Below, piece after piece: positions 35,330-52,821 of a stretch of DNA of 63,662 bases. Position 1 is the first letter of the stretch; each line of letters begins with the position of its first letter. A program made the translations under genes and the position numbers. The stretch lies in NCBI GenBank assembly GCA_013001905.1, contig JABDLC010000030.1:1-63662 (forward strand), given 5' to 3'. The DNA is from Gammaproteobacteria bacterium. GTDB taxonomy: Bacteria; Pseudomonadota; Gammaproteobacteria; Steroidobacterales; GCA-2729495. Under the pieces are notes generated by a model. That model saw nothing but the letters and a program-made list of their open reading frames with translations, had not been told where the DNA came from and made no database searches.

Positions 35330-35405
35330 AGGCCAGTAGCTCAATTGGCAGAGCGGCGGTCTCCAAAACCGCAGGTTGGGGGTTCGATTCCCTCCTGGCC
35401 TGCCA
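35330..35405 (+). tRNA. trpT: tRNA-Trp (anticodon CCA)
   Basis: The 76-nt cloverleaf has acceptor AGGCCAG/CTGGCCT, anticodon loop CTCCAAA between GCGGT and ACCGC, and an encoded CCA. It lies between tuf and secE, 37 nt before the secE start. Confidence 0.96.
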
Positions 35406-35442
35406 CTCTTGCGCAGATTGATGAACACGGCTAAGGCGCAAC

Positions 35443-35820
35443 ATGAACGCAAACACTGAGACAAGTCCGGGCAACGCGCTGGACACGGTCAAGCTCGCGC
35501 TGACGGCGGCCATTCTGGTCGGCGGCATCTGGGGCTTTTACCAGTATGAGGACAACCTCCTCATATCTGTGTCCGTGATTCTTGCTGCGGTCGCACTTGC
35601 GATTGTTATGTTCATGCAGACAGAACGCGGTCGGATACTCTGGAAGTTTATTCAGGGTTCACGCGTCGAGATTCGCAAGGTCATCTGGCCGACGCGGACC
35701 GAGGCGATGCAGACCACGCTGACTGTGTTTGTGTTTGTGCTGATCCTCGGCATCTTTTTCTGGGGTCTGGACATGTTCCTGCTCTGGATCACCCGTCTGC
35801 TGACGGGCCAGGGAGGCTAG
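35443..35820 (+). CDS. secE: preprotein translocase subunit SecE
   Basis: SecE clamps SecY in the inner-membrane protein channel. The 125-residue protein has three transmembrane helices like E. coli SecE (residues ~18-35, 40-58 and 97-118), with the conserved amphipathic segment EIRKVIWPTRTEA before the last one. Other bacterial SecE proteins have only the last helix, so this supports a gammaproteobacterial origin. nusG follows after 3 nt. Confidence 0.95.
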   Translation: MNANTETSPGNALDTVKLALTAAILVGGIWGFYQYEDNLLISVSVILAAVALAIVMFMQTERGRILWKFIQGSRVEIRKVIWPTRTEAMQTTLTVFVFVLILGIFFWGLDMFLLWITRLLTGQGG

Positions 35821-35823
35821 TGC

Positions 35824-36357
35824 ATGGCGCTTAAATGGTATGTCGTGCATGCCTACTCGAACTTCGAGAACAAGGTGAAAACCTCACTCGAAGAGCGAAT
35901 CAAAATGCACGGTCTGGAAGACAAGTTCGGCAAGATCATGGTCCCCACCGAAGAAGTGGTGGAGATGCGCGAAGGCCAGAAGCGTCGCAGCGAGCGAAAG
36001 TTCTTCCCGGGTTACGTGCTGGTGCAGATGGATCTCGATGAAGAGACCTGGCATCTGGTGAAAGAAGTACCCAAGGTGCTCGGCTTTATCGGCGGTTCGA
36101 GTGACCGTCCGGCGCCGATCACTGAAGCCGAAGCGGCCACGATCCTTAACCGGGTCGAAGAAGGTGTTGATAAGCCGCGGCCGAAAGTGCTGTTCGAGCC
36201 GGGCGAAGTTGTCCGGGTTATCGAGGGTCCGTTCAACGACTTCAGCGGTGTCGTGGAGAACGTGAACTACGACAAGAGCAAGCTTCGTGTTGCGGTGCAG
36301 ATTCTCGGCCGGCCGACGCCGGTTGAGCTTGACTTCGGTCAAGTAGAAAAGAGTTAG
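35824..36357 (+). CDS. nusG: transcription termination/antitermination factor NusG
   Basis: NusG binds RNA polymerase, suppresses pausing and links it to Rho or to ribosomal S10. The 177-residue protein shows the N-terminal [15 protein letters not shown] opening, [10 protein letters not shown], and the C-terminal KOW motif [19 protein letters not shown]. Length matches E. coli NusG. It is coupled to secE. Confidence 0.97.
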   Translation: MALKWYVVHAYSNFENKVKTSLEERIKMHGLEDKFGKIMVPTEEVVEMREGQKRRSERKFFPGYVLVQMDLDEETWHLVKEVPKVLGFIGGSSDRPAPITEAEAATILNRVEEGVDKPRPKVLFEPGEVVRVIEGPFNDFSGVVENVNYDKSKLRVAVQILGRPTPVELDFGQVEKS

Positions 36358-36372
36358 GAATTATTTGTTCGG

Positions 36373-36425
36373 CCGCCGGCGCCACCGGCGGTTGCTAACC
36401 GGGGAGTCAGGGCACAGACCCTGAC
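36373..36425 (+). promoter_or_regulatory. rplK leader with two stem-loops
   Basis: CCGCCGG/CCGGCGG (36373-36391, 5-nt loop) is followed by GTCAGGG/CCCTGAC (36406-36425, 6-nt loop), ending 23 nt before rplK. In E. coli ribosomal protein L1 binds the leader of this operon and represses it; this region is the natural candidate for such a site, though no L1 consensus was verified. Confidence 0.45.
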
Positions 36426-36448
36426 GCATGTACCCACTGAGGTGACAG

Positions 36449-36877
36449 ATGGCAAAGAAAGTAGAGTCGTATATTAAGCTGCAGGTCCCCGCGGGCCAGG
36501 CAAATCCAAGTCCGCCGGTCGGCCCCGCGCTGGGTCAGCACGGTGTCAACATCATGGACTTCTGCAAGGCGTTCAACGCTGAAACGCAGGGTACGGAGCC
36601 TGGTTTGCCGATTCCCGTCGTGATTACGGTGTACGCCGATCGCAGCTTTACGTTCATTAAGAAGACCCCGCCTGCGTCGGTCCTGCTGAAGAAAGCAGCC
36701 GGCATCAAGAAAGGCAGCGGTGTGCCCAACATGGACAAGGTTGGCAAAGTCACCCGCGCGCAGCTTGAGGAAATCGCCGAGACCAAAATGGCGGATCTGA
36801 ATGCAGCTGACATGGACGCCGCCGTGCGCATTATTGCCGGCAGCGCCCGCAGCATGGGCCTGGAAGTCGAGGGTTGA
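36449..36877 (+). CDS. rplK: 50S ribosomal protein L11
   Basis: L11 forms the base of the L10-L12 stalk and is needed for stringent signalling by RelA. The 142-residue protein has the N-terminal [20 protein letters not shown], the proline-rich [19 protein letters not shown] and the C-terminal RNA-binding domain ending SMGLEVEG. rplA starts 4 nt after its stop. Confidence 0.98.
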   Translation: MAKKVESYIKLQVPAGQANPSPPVGPALGQHGVNIMDFCKAFNAETQGTEPGLPIPVVITVYADRSFTFIKKTPPASVLLKKAAGIKKGSGVPNMDKVGKVTRAQLEEIAETKMADLNAADMDAAVRIIAGSARSMGLEVEG

Positions 36878-36881
36878 TGGC

Positions 36882-37571
36882 ATGGCGAAGCTGAGTAAAA
36901 AACAAAAGATCGCCCGCGAAAAAGCGGATCGTAACGAACCGAAACCGGTAGACGATGCACTGGCGCTGGTGAAAGAGCTGGCCACGGCCAAGTTCAATGA
37001 GTCGGTCGACATCTCGGTCAACCTCGGCGTTGATCCGAAGAAATCGGATCAGGCGGTCCGCGGTTCGACGGTGCTGCCGAACGGCACGGGTAAATCAGTC
37101 CGCGTTGCCGTGTTCGCGCAGGGCGAAAATGCCGACAAGGCGAAAGAAGCCGGTGCTGACCTCGTGGGCTTCGAAGATCTTGCCGACACGATCAAGGGCG
37201 GCGAGATTGATTTCGACGTGCTGATCGCGACTCCGGACGCGATGCGCCTGATTGGCCAGTTGGGCAAGATTTTGGGTCCGCGCGGCCTGATGCCAAACCC
37301 GAAGGTCGGCACAGTGACGCCGGATGTGGCGGGCGCAGTGAACAACGCCAAGTCGGGTCAGGTTGCTTACCGCACTGACAAGGCCGGCATCATTCACTGC
37401 ACGATCGGCCGCGCCGACTTTGAAGTCAGCGCATTGAAAGAAAATCTGGATGCCTTGCTTGCAGACCTGAATAAGGCCAAGCCGTCATCCGCGAAAGGTG
37501 TGTACCTGAAGCGACTGAGCGTGTCCTCGACCATGGGTCCGGGCGTGCTTATCGATCAGGCGTCGATCTAG
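36882..37571 (+). CDS. rplA: 50S ribosomal protein L1
   Basis: L1 binds 23S rRNA at the E-site stalk and, in known relatives, represses its own operon by binding the rplK leader. The 229-residue protein begins MAKLSKKQK at 36882; the open frame further upstream overlaps rplK and lacks L1 sequence. [20 protein letters not shown] and the C-terminal [13 protein letters not shown] are diagnostic. Confidence 0.97.
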   Translation: MAKLSKKQKIAREKADRNEPKPVDDALALVKELATAKFNESVDISVNLGVDPKKSDQAVRGSTVLPNGTGKSVRVAVFAQGENADKAKEAGADLVGFEDLADTIKGGEIDFDVLIATPDAMRLIGQLGKILGPRGLMPNPKVGTVTPDVAGAVNNAKSGQVAYRTDKAGIIHCTIGRADFEVSALKENLDALLADLNKAKPSSAKGVYLKRLSVSSTMGPGVLIDQASI

Positions 37572-37583
37572 TTTTAAGAATTT

Positions 37584-37828
37584 GTCCCGCTGGTCAGCTG
37601 ATAACAGGCGGACCGGCAGGACAACGGGACGAGGGTGCTTGCACCCGACTCCTTTCATCAAAGACCGCAGGTGCCGTCAGAGAAAGTGACTGATGGCTTA
37701 ATGACGAAATGTCGCCGGCCTGCGCAGATGGCGTTACCCGAATCAGGTCTCCTGGTGACGGTGCTCCATCACAGGTGGTTGCACCTTCGGGCGCAGCTGT
37801 TCAGTGGTTCAGAGGCCAGGAGATTTAC
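37584..37828 (+). promoter_or_regulatory. rplJL leader, probable L10-L12 autoregulatory region
   Basis: The 257-nt gap between rplA and rplJ holds several pairings: GTCCCG/CGGGAC (37584-37630), the small palindrome GGGTGCTTGCACCC (37634-37647), and GGTGC/GCACC (37760-37785). The AGGAG ribosome site ends 7 nt before the rplJ ATG. In E. coli the L10(L12)4 complex binds the equivalent leader to stop translation. No small ORF of note lies here. Confidence 0.5.
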
Positions 37829-38353
37829 ATGGCACTCAGACTCGAAGACAAGAAAGCGCTTGTTGCAGAGGTGAATGAGGTGGCTGCCAGCGCACTGTCG
37901 GCAATTGCTGCGGAATACCGCGGTATGACAGTGGCGGAGATGACTGAATTGCGGGCAAAAGCTCGCAGTGAGGGCGTCTACATGCGGGTCGTCAAAAACA
38001 CCCTTGCGAAGCGGGCTGTTGACGGTACTGAGTTCGAATGTCTGTCCGATTCGCTTAAAGGGCCGATCATTCTGGCGTTTTCCAAAGAAGATCCGGGCGC
38101 AGCTGCCCGCGTCGTCAAGGATTTCGCGAAAGAATGTGAGGCGCTCGTCACCCAGGCAGTTGCCATCGGTGGTGATGTGTATCCCGCAAGCGATCTCGAC
38201 AGGCTGGCGAAGCTGCCGACGTTGGATCAGGCACGAGCACAACTGCTCGGTCTGTTGCAGGCGCCGGCTGGCAAATTCGTCCGGACGATTGCCGAGCCCC
38301 AGGCGAAATTTGTGCGGCTGTTGGCCGCATACCGGGATCAGCAGGCTGCTTAA
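37829..38353 (+). CDS. rplJ: 50S ribosomal protein L10
   Basis: L10 anchors L12 dimers to the ribosome. The 174-residue protein starts at ATG 37829 (AGGAG 7 nt upstream); the longer frame from 37709 runs through the leader and is not coding. N-terminal [19 protein letters not shown] and [12 protein letters not shown] are typical. The C-terminal helix that binds L12 is present. Confidence 0.96.
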   Translation: MALRLEDKKALVAEVNEVAASALSAIAAEYRGMTVAEMTELRAKARSEGVYMRVVKNTLAKRAVDGTEFECLSDSLKGPIILAFSKEDPGAAARVVKDFAKECEALVTQAVAIGGDVYPASDLDRLAKLPTLDQARAQLLGLLQAPAGKFVRTIAEPQAKFVRLLAAYRDQQAA

Positions 38354-38421
38354 TTTTTTAAGCCGCAGTTTGCATGCCCCGGTTCAGGTAACGAATAAAA
38401 GATTTTATTGGAGATATATCA

Positions 38422-38802
38422 ATGTCCGTTTCACGTGAAGACATCAAAAAGGCTCTGGGCGAAATGCCCGTGATGGAGCTGGTTGAACTGATCAACGAAC
38501 TCGAAGAAGACTGGGGCGTCAGCGCCGCAGCTCCTGTTGCTGTTGCTGCTGCCGGTGCTGCCGGTGGTGAAGCTGCCGCCGCAGAAGAGAAAGATGAGTT
38601 TGACGTTGTGCTGACCGGCTTTGGCGACAACAAAGTTGCCGTCATTAAGGCTGTTCGCGGCATCACCGGCCTGGGCCTGAAGGAAGCGAAGGACGCCGTC
38701 GAAGGCACTCCGTCGACCCTGAAGGAAGGCATCGCCAAAGACGAAGCAGAAGACGTCAAGAAGCAGCTCGAAGAAGCCGGCGCTTCGGTTGAGCTTAAGT
38801 AA
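38422..38802 (+). CDS. rplL: 50S ribosomal protein L7/L12
   Basis: This is the acidic stalk protein that recruits elongation factors. The 126-residue protein has an N-terminal dimer helix (residues 1-33), an Ala/Gly-rich hinge (~34-55), and the globular C-terminal domain with [20 protein letters not shown]. The GGAG ribosome site is 10 nt before the ATG. It is four copies per ribosome in most bacteria, so stronger expression than its neighbours is expected. Confidence 0.97.
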   Translation: MSVSREDIKKALGEMPVMELVELINELEEDWGVSAAAPVAVAAAGAAGGEAAAAEEKDEFDVVLTGFGDNKVAVIKAVRGITGLGLKEAKDAVEGTPSTLKEGIAKDEAEDVKKQLEEAGASVELK

Positions 38803-38854
38803 GAAAAGTACCAGCAAGGCACGCGCTGCGTGTCTCCGGTATTTGAAGCGCACC

Positions 38855-38906
38855 GCGCTGGTGGCGAGAGCCGCCAGTGCGTGTGTGCGTTTTGCATTTT
38901 TATAAT
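38855..38906 (+). promoter_or_regulatory. rplL-rpoB hairpin with GAGA tetraloop and downstream TATAAT
   Basis: Bases 38855-38865 and 38870-38880 form an 11-bp stem with two G-U pairs around a GAGA (GNRA) tetraloop. T-rich sequence (TTTTGCATTTTT) begins 8 nt beyond, and a perfect TATAAT stands at 38901-38906 with a poor -35. In E. coli this gap holds an attenuator and an RNase III site that lower rpoBC expression relative to rplJL; the same role is likely here. Confidence 0.5.
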
Positions 38907-38937
38907 CGTGGGCGCAGCCACGCAAGGGTGCTGTTAA

Positions 38938-43017
<4,080 letters not shown>

Positions 43018-43031
43018 CGGGGTACATAGAG

Positions 43032-47294
<4,263 letters not shown>

Positions 47295-47336
47295 GCGCAG
47301 CCCGGAACCGGCAAGGCAAAGCACGACGGGCGCCGC

Positions 47337-47366
47337 TTGACACTGATCCGGCGGCGCCAATACAAT
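47337..47366 (+). promoter_or_regulatory. sigma70 promoter of the str operon
   Basis: A perfect -35 TTGACA (47337-47342) and a -10 TACAAT (47361-47366) are separated by 18 nt, with a GC-rich discriminator (GCGCGCCCGC). The rpsL start is 49 nt downstream. This is a stringent-control type ribosomal promoter. Confidence 0.75.
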
Positions 47367-47414
47367 GCGCGCCCGCATGCGCGGGTGTAGGTAACTGTGA
47401 GATAAAGAAAAAAT

Positions 47415-47786
47415 ATGGCAACCGTCAATCAACTCGTACGCAAGTCGCGTAAAACGAAACCGGTCAAGAGCAACGTGCCGGCGCTGGAAGCGAGCCCGCA
47501 GAAGCGCGGTGTTTGCACCCGCGTTTACACGACGACCCCAAAAAAGCCGAACTCGGCAATGCGGAAGGTCGCCCGTGTGCGCCTGACTAACGGTTTCGAA
47601 GTGACGAGCTACATCGGCGGCGAAGGTCATAACCTGCAGGAACACTCAGTGGTGCTGATTCGCGGCGGTCGTGTGAAAGACCTTCCGGGTGTGCGTTACC
47701 ACACAGTGCGCGGCACGCTCGATTGTGCCGGCGTGAGTGATCGTCGTCAGGGTCGGTCGAAGTACGGCGCCAAGCGTCCTAAGTAA
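47415..47786 (+). CDS. rpsL: 30S ribosomal protein S12
   Basis: S12 lies in the decoding centre. The 123-residue protein keeps the wild-type Lys43 and Lys44 region ([11 protein letters not shown]) and the [13 protein letters not shown] loop, the sites where streptomycin resistance changes arise. It is first in the str operon, 31 nt before rpsG. Confidence 0.98.
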   Translation: MATVNQLVRKSRKTKPVKSNVPALEASPQKRGVCTRVYTTTPKKPNSAMRKVARVRLTNGFEVTSYIGGEGHNLQEHSVVLIRGGRVKDLPGVRYHTVRGTLDCAGVSDRRQGRSKYGAKRPK

Positions 47787-47817
47787 GTAAGACTAAGCAA
47801 GTAGAGAAGATTAAGAG

Positions 47818-48297
47818 ATGTCACGACGTACACAGGCACCGAAGCGCGAACTGCTTCCCGACCCGAAACACGGCAGCCAGCGGTTGACCAAGTTTATCAA
47901 CATGATCATGAAAGACGGCAAGAAGTCCGTCGCTGAAAACATCGTGTATGACGCTCTGGAAACGATGGCTGAGAAGAGCGGCTCCGACGAAGCGCATGCA
48001 GTTGAACTGCTGACTACCGCGCTGGACAACGTGAAGCCGGCGGTTGAGGTGAAATCCCGCCGTGTCGGTGGCGCCACCTACCAGGTGCCGATCGAAGTGC
48101 GGCCCGCTCGTCGTGACACACTGGCGATGCGCTGGGTTATCGACGCCGCCCGCAAACGCGGTGAGAAGTCGATGGCGCAACGGCTGGCCAACGAGCTGCT
48201 GGACGCCTCCGAGAATCGCGGGTCGGCCGTGAAGAAACGTGAAGACACGCACCGGATGGCCGACGCCAACAAGGCCTTCTCGCACTACCGCTGGTAA
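47818..48297 (+). CDS. rpsG: 30S ribosomal protein S7
   Basis: S7 nucleates the 30S head and in E. coli represses the str operon. The 159-residue protein starts [20 protein letters not shown] and shows [19 protein letters not shown]; the C-terminus reads [11 protein letters not shown]. It lies between rpsL and fusA in the usual order. Confidence 0.98.
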   Translation: MSRRTQAPKRELLPDPKHGSQRLTKFINMIMKDGKKSVAENIVYDALETMAEKSGSDEAHAVELLTTALDNVKPAVEVKSRRVGGATYQVPIEVRPARRDTLAMRWVIDAARKRGEKSMAQRLANELLDASENRGSAVKKREDTHRMADANKAFSHYRW

Positions 48298-48317
48298 ACA
48301 GTTTAAGTATCATCAAG

Positions 48318-48340
48318 CGGCCGGGTTATCCCGGCCGTTT
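48318..48340 (+). promoter_or_regulatory. GC-rich hairpin between rpsG and fusA
   Basis: CGGCCGGG (48318-48325), loop TTAT, and CCCGGCCG (48330-48337) make a perfect 8-bp stem followed only by TTTGCGTTTG. It could be a partial terminator or an RNA-stability element lowering fusA relative to rpsLG. The T-run is too short for a full terminator. Confidence 0.5.
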
Positions 48341-48389
48341 GCGTTTGAGGGCTCGAATCCCGGTTTAACCCAAATCAGAGTTCATTTAA

Positions 48390-50477
48390 GTGGCACGCAC
48401 TACACCCATCGACAGGTACCGCAACATCGGCATCATGGCCCACATTGATGCGGGTAAAACGACGACGACGGAGCGCATCCTGTATTACACCGGCATTTCG
48501 CACAAAATCGGCGAAGTGCATGACGGTGCTGCCCATATGGACTGGATGGAGCAGGAGCAGGAACGCGGCATCACTATCACGTCGGCGGCGACCACCTGCT
48601 TCTGGCGCGGGATGGAAAATCAGTACGACGAGTACCGCATCAACATCATCGATACGCCCGGCCACGTGGATTTCACGATTGAAGTGGAGCGCTCGCTGCG
48701 TGTTCTCGACGGTGCCGTGACTGTGTTGTGCGCGGTCGGTGGTGTGGAGCCGCAAACCGAAACCGTCTGGCGGCAGGGCGATCGTTACGAAGTGCCGCGC
48801 ATTATCTTCATCAACAAGATGGACCGCGCCGGTGCCGATTTTGACCGCGTCGTCGGCCAGATCAATGAGCGGCTCGGTGCCAACCCGGTGCCGGTGCAGA
48901 TCAACATTGGTGCTGAAGAAGATTTCCAAGGCGTGGTCGATCTGGTGCGCATGAAGGCCATTTACTGGTCAGAAGAAAAAATGGGTACTCAGTTTGAGCT
49001 CGCGGATATCCCCGCCGAGCTCCTCGATCGCGCGCAGGAGTTACGCGAGGCCATGGTCGAAGCCGCGGCCGAGGGCAATGAAGCTCTGCTCGACCGGTAC
49101 CTCGAGCACGGTGATCTGAGCGAGGACGAGATTCGTCAGGGGCTGCGGGCCCGGACGCTGGCCAACGATATTGTGCCGGTGCTCTGTGGCAGCGCGTTCA
49201 AAAACAAGGGCGTGCAGGCATTACTCGATGCGGTTATCGACTACCTGCCCGCGCCGGTGGATGTGCCGCCGATTACGGGCATCGGCCATGGCGAAAAAGA
49301 GGAAGAGCGGCGCGCATCGGACGATGAGCCGTTCGCCGCCCTCGCGTTTAAGATCGCGACCGATTCCTTTGTCGGCAGCCTGACGTTTTTTCGCGTGTAC
49401 TCGGGCGTCATGAAATCCGGCGACACCGTGTTCAATCCGATCAAGGGCCGTAAAGAGCGGATTGGCCGGCTGCTGCAAATGCATGCCAATGACCGTGAAG
49501 AGATTAAAGAAGTGTATGCGGGCGATATCGCGGCGGCGGTGGGCTTAAAGACCGCCACCACTGGCGACAGCCTGGTCGATCCGTCACACGAAATCACGCT
49601 CGAGAAAATGGATTTCCCTGACCCGGTGATTTCGGTCGCTGTGGAACCGAAGACGAAGGCCGATCAGGAAAAGATGGCGGTTGCGCTACAGAAGCTTGCG
49701 AAAGAGGATCCGTCCTTTCAGGTGCAGACGGATGAAGAATCCGGGCAGACAATTATTTCCGGCATGGGTGAGCTGCACCTCGAGATCATTGTCGATCGCA
49801 TGCTCAGAGAATTCGGTGTGACGGCCAACGTGGGTCGCCCGCAGGTGGCCTACCGCGAAACCATCAAAAAGTCCGTCGTGCAGGAGGCCAAGTTCGTGCG
49901 GCAGTCCGGCGGGCGCGGCCAGTACGGGCATGTTCATCTGCGGATAGAACCGCTGGGGCGCGGTGAGGGTTACGAGTTCATCGACGAAATCACCGGCGGC
50001 GTTATCCCCAAGGAATTCATTCCGGCGGTCGACAAGGGTATTCAGGAACAGATCGAGGTCGGCGTGCTGGCAGGCTACCCGATGATGGACGTGCGGGCGG
50101 CGCTGTTCGACGGCTCCTTCCACGACGTCGATTCCAGTGAAATCGCCTTCAAGATCGCCGGCTCAATGGCCTTCCGCCAAGGCTGCGAAGCAGCAAAACC
50201 GGTCCTGCTGGAGCCCATCATGAAGGTGGAAATCGTGACCCCGGACGACTACATGGGTGACGTCAACGGTGACCTCAACCGCCGTCGCGGGGTGCTGCAG
50301 GGCATGGACGAGTCGCCGGCCGGCAAGATCATCCGGGCCGAGGTGCCGCTCGCCGAGATGTTCGGCTATGCCACGGATCTGCGCTCCATGAGCCAGGGCC
50401 GGGCCAGCTATTCCATGGAGTTCGGCCATTATGGCGAGGTCCCGCCGAACGTGGCCCAGGGCATCATCGGCGACTAA
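48390..50477 (+). CDS. fusA: translation elongation factor G
   Basis: EF-G drives translocation of tRNA and mRNA by GTP hydrolysis. The 695-residue protein starts at GTG 48390. It has the G1 loop AHIDAGKT at 17-24, [12 protein letters not shown] (switch I), DTPGHVDFT (G3) and NKMDR (G4). Domains III-V are complete, with [11 protein letters not shown] in domain IV. It is the last gene of the str operon here; tufA does not follow. Confidence 0.98.
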   Translation: MARTTPIDRYRNIGIMAHIDAGKTTTTERILYYTGISHKIGEVHDGAAHMDWMEQEQERGITITSAATTCFWRGMENQYDEYRINIIDTPGHVDFTIEVERSLRVLDGAVTVLCAVGGVEPQTETVWRQGDRYEVPRIIFINKMDRAGADFDRVVGQINERLGANPVPVQINIGAEEDFQGVVDLVRMKAIYWSEEKMGTQFELADIPAELLDRAQELREAMVEAAAEGNEALLDRYLEHGDLSEDEIRQGLRARTLANDIVPVLCGSAFKNKGVQALLDAVIDYLPAPVDVPPITGIGHGEKEEERRASDDEPFAALAFKIATDSFVGSLTFFRVYSGVMKSGDTVFNPIKGRKERIGRLLQMHANDREEIKEVYAGDIAAAVGLKTATTGDSLVDPSHEITLEKMDFPDPVISVAVEPKTKADQEKMAVALQKLAKEDPSFQVQTDEESGQTIISGMGELHLEIIVDRMLREFGVTANVGRPQVAYRETIKKSVVQEAKFVRQSGGRGQYGHVHLRIEPLGRGEGYEFIDEITGGVIPKEFIPAVDKGIQEQIEVGVLAGYPMMDVRAALFDGSFHDVDSSEIAFKIAGSMAFRQGCEAAKPVLLEPIMKVEIVTPDDYMGDVNGDLNRRRGVLQGMDESPAGKIIRAEVPLAEMFGYATDLRSMSQGRASYSMEFGHYGEVPPNVAQGIIGD

Positions 50478-50492
50478 AAAGCTGCGATTTCA

Positions 50493-50521
50493 TTGATTTA
50501 GCCCCGTCGTTTAGGTACGAT
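50493..50521 (+). promoter_or_regulatory. probable rpsJ promoter
   Basis: TTGATT (50493-50498) and TACGAT (50516-50521) are 17 nt apart, with a GC-rich discriminator (GCGCCACC), 67 nt before the rpsJ start. It lies where a tufA gene would be in most relatives. Confidence 0.55.
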
Positions 50522-50588
50522 GCGCCACCTTTTGCGGATGCCCGGCCACGAATCGCGGTAAACGCCATAAAAATCAGAGAGTTATAAA

Positions 50589-50903
50589 TTGGCTACTAAT
50601 CAGAATATTCGTATCCGGCTGAAGGCCTTCGATCATCGCCTGATCGACACCTCAGCCAGAGAAATCGTCGAGACGGCGAAGCGCACGGGCGCGCAGGTCA
50701 AGGGGCCGGTGCCGCTGCCGACGAAAATGGAGCGTTTCACGGTGCTGATTTCGCCGCACGTCAACAAAGACGCCCGCGACCAGTACGAGCTGCGCACCCA
50801 CAAACGGCTCATGGACATCGTAGAGCCGACAGATAAGACCGTTGACGCCCTGATGAAGCTTGAGCTTCCGGCGGGCGTGGACGTACAAATCAAGCTGAAT
50901 TAA
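50589..50903 (+). CDS. rpsJ: 30S ribosomal protein S10
   Basis: S10 is part of the 30S head and binds NusB and NusG. The 104-residue protein starts at TTG 50589, a rare start for a highly expressed gene, preceded by a weak AGAGAG site. [32 protein letters not shown] and [19 protein letters not shown] identify it. It is separated from rplC by a promoter and a 281-nt leader, so it may be controlled apart from the rest of the S10 operon. Confidence 0.97.
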   Translation: MATNQNIRIRLKAFDHRLIDTSAREIVETAKRTGAQVKGPVPLPTKMERFTVLISPHVNKDARDQYELRTHKRLMDIVEPTDKTVDALMKLELPAGVDVQIKLN

Positions 50904-50917
50904 GGCTTGTTAAAAGC

Positions 50918-50945
50918 TTGAAAGGGCCGGGCACGCTGCTATAAT
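50918..50945 (+). promoter_or_regulatory. near-consensus promoter between rpsJ and rplC
   Basis: TTGAAA (50918-50923), a 16-nt spacer and a perfect TATAAT (50940-50945) begin 15 nt after the rpsJ stop. It should drive rplC and the genes beyond it. Confidence 0.75.
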
Positions 50946-50951
50946 TCCCGG

Positions 50952-51184
50952 CTCACTAAGGCTCGACTCAGGCATTCCCTGTGTCGAGCTTTGCGTTGTT
51001 CCGGGTTAACTAAAACAAGATTCCCGGGCAGAAGGGATTCCACCGGGTCAGCTTCAGATCTGGTTGCACGGTAAATGGCTTAACAGCCCTGAGCGGTGTT
51101 GATACCAGAGACGAAGGCTGACCCTTGTCTATGAAAAAAGTGTTTGCGGCTCACGGCAGGTGAGTCGCCAGGGGTAGACGACCA
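50952..51184 (+). promoter_or_regulatory. structured leader of the rplC-rpoA run
   Basis: About 233 nt lie between the expected transcript start and rplC. Stem 1 pairs GCTCGAC (50961-50967) with GTCGAGC (50983-50989) and CAGG with CCTG inside it. Stem 2 pairs CCCGG (51023-51027) with CCGGG (51043-51047). A long stem joins GTCAGCTTC (51047-51055) to GAAGGCTGAC (51113-51122), with TCTGGT/ACCAGA and a GGCT/AGCC hairpin inside. In E. coli, L4 acts on a leader before rpsJ; here the equivalent would be after rpsJ. Confidence 0.6.
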
Positions 51185-51835
51185 ATGGCTATCGGTCTAG
51201 TAGGGCGCAAATGCGGGATGACCCGCGTATTTACTGAAGACGGCAGGGCTATCCCTGTGACCGTCATTCAGGCGCTACCCAATCGAATTACGCGCGTTAA
51301 AACACCGGACAGCGACGGCTACGCCGCCGTTCAGGTAACGACAGGCACCGTCAAGGCGCAACGCCTTTCCCGCCCCGTCGCCGGTCAGTACGCCGCAGTA
51401 GAAGCAGAGCCGGGTGAAGGGCTGTTCGAATTCCGTATTGACGAATCACAGCTCGAAGAATTCGCCGCCGGCAACGAAATCACCGTCGAGTCCTTTGAAG
51501 AAGGCCAGAAAGTCGATGTCGCCGGCACCTCCATCGGTAAGGGCTACGCCGGTACGATCAAACGGCACAACTTCCGTGGTCAGGACGCGACTCACGGTAA
51601 CTCCATTTCTCACCGCGCTCCCGGTTCCATCGGTCAGAACCAGACACCGGGCCGTGTGTTCAAGGGCAAGAAGATGTCCGGTCACATGGGCGCCGAGCGT
51701 GTAACCAACCAGAACCTTGAAGTCATCCGCGTGGATGCAGAGCGCAATTTGCTGCTCGTCAAAGGTGCGGTTCCGGGCCACAAAGACGGTCGTCTCTATG
51801 TGAAGCCCTCTGTGAAGGCTAAGGCTAAAGCCTGA
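51185..51835 (+). CDS. rplC: 50S ribosomal protein L3
   Basis: L3 is an early assembly protein near the peptidyl-transferase centre. The 216-residue protein starts [16 protein letters not shown] and carries the extension with [41 protein letters not shown] contains the glutamine methylated in E. coli L3. The last residues are Lys/Ala-rich. It is first after the new leader. Confidence 0.98.
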   Translation: MAIGLVGRKCGMTRVFTEDGRAIPVTVIQALPNRITRVKTPDSDGYAAVQVTTGTVKAQRLSRPVAGQYAAVEAEPGEGLFEFRIDESQLEEFAAGNEITVESFEEGQKVDVAGTSIGKGYAGTIKRHNFRGQDATHGNSISHRAPGSIGQNQTPGRVFKGKKMSGHMGAERVTNQNLEVIRVDAERNLLLVKGAVPGHKDGRLYVKPSVKAKAKA

Positions 51836-51855
51836 CAGGCACAGGATCTACGTTT

Positions 51856-52461
51856 ATGAAACTCAAAGCACAAACAGGCGGTAGCGTAGAGCTGGCAGAT
51901 GAAGCTTTCGCCGTCGACTTTAACGAAGCACTTGTGCACCAGGTTGTGACCGCATTCCGGGCGAAAGCACGTCGCGGCACCAAGGCACAGAAAAACCGTT
52001 CCGCCGTGCGCGGTGGTGGCGCCAAGCCCTGGCGTCAGAAAGGTACGGGTCGCGCCCGTGCCGGTACCATCCGCAGCCCGATCTGGGTCGGTGGTGGCCG
52101 TACGTTTGCCGCCAAGCCGCGCGACTACAGCCAGAAAGTAAACCGCAAGATGTATCAGGGCGCGATGCGCTCAATCCTTTCGGAGCTGGTACGTCAGGAT
52201 CGTCTGGTCATCGTCGACAAGATCAAGCTCGATGCGCCGAAGACCAAAGAACTGGTCAGCAAGCTGGCCGAGCTCGGCGTCGGCGAGAACACGCTGATTC
52301 TGCTGCACGAATACAAAACAAAAGTGTGTCTTGCTGCACGCAACCTGCCGCATGTCGATGTGCTCGACACCCGCGAAGTGAATCCGGTCAGCCTGATCAA
52401 ATTCGAGAAAGTGGTGGCGACTGAAGATGCGCTGAAGGCTCTTGAGGAGCGTCTGTCATGA
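51856..52461 (+). CDS. rplD: 50S ribosomal protein L4
   Basis: L4 lines the exit tunnel and in E. coli autoregulates the S10 operon. The 201-residue protein has the basic tunnel loop [21 protein letters not shown] and [17 protein letters not shown]. Its stop overlaps the rplW start (ATGA at 52458-52461). Confidence 0.98.
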   Translation: MKLKAQTGGSVELADEAFAVDFNEALVHQVVTAFRAKARRGTKAQKNRSAVRGGGAKPWRQKGTGRARAGTIRSPIWVGGGRTFAAKPRDYSQKVNRKMYQGAMRSILSELVRQDRLVIVDKIKLDAPKTKELVSKLAELGVGENTLILLHEYKTKVCLAARNLPHVDVLDTREVNPVSLIKFEKVVATEDALKALEERLS

Positions 52462-52775
52462 GTAAAGCCAGCAAGTCCATGAATCAGGAACGCCTGCTGA
52501 CCATACTGGTCGGCCCGCACGTTTCCGAGAAGTCCTCGGTCGTTGCAGAAAAGAACAACCAGATCTGCTTCAAGGTGCGTAAGGATTCCACGAAAAAAGA
52601 GATCGCTCAGGCGGTCGAAATGATGTTTGAAGTCACCGTTGAAGGCGTCACTGTCAGCAACGTGCGTGGCAAGAAAAAGCGCTTTGGGCAGACCATGGGT
52701 CGCCGCGCTGACTGGAAGAAGGCCTACGTCAAACTGGCGGAAGGTCAGGATATCGATTTTCTCGGCGCCGAATAG
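52458..52775 (+). CDS. rplW: 50S ribosomal protein L23
   Basis: L23 sits at the tunnel exit and docks trigger factor and SRP. The 105-residue protein has the [20 protein letters not shown] opening and the basic [21 protein letters not shown] loop. The ATG overlaps the rplD stop; an internal ATG at 52482 (MNQERLL) is the alternative start. Confidence 0.96.
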   Translation: MSKASKSMNQERLLTILVGPHVSEKSSVVAEKNNQICFKVRKDSTKKEIAQAVEMMFEVTVEGVTVSNVRGKKKRFGQTMGRRADWKKAYVKLAEGQDIDFLGAE

Positions 52776-52821
52776 CCTTAGTTAATGGTGAATCGGGCGC
52801 ACGCTAGCAGGAATAAAGAAG

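Noticed and set aside
37709-37828. Longer start for L10
   Set aside because: The added 40 residues come from the structured leader and match no L10 sequence; the ATG at 37829 has AGGAG and the normal N-terminus.
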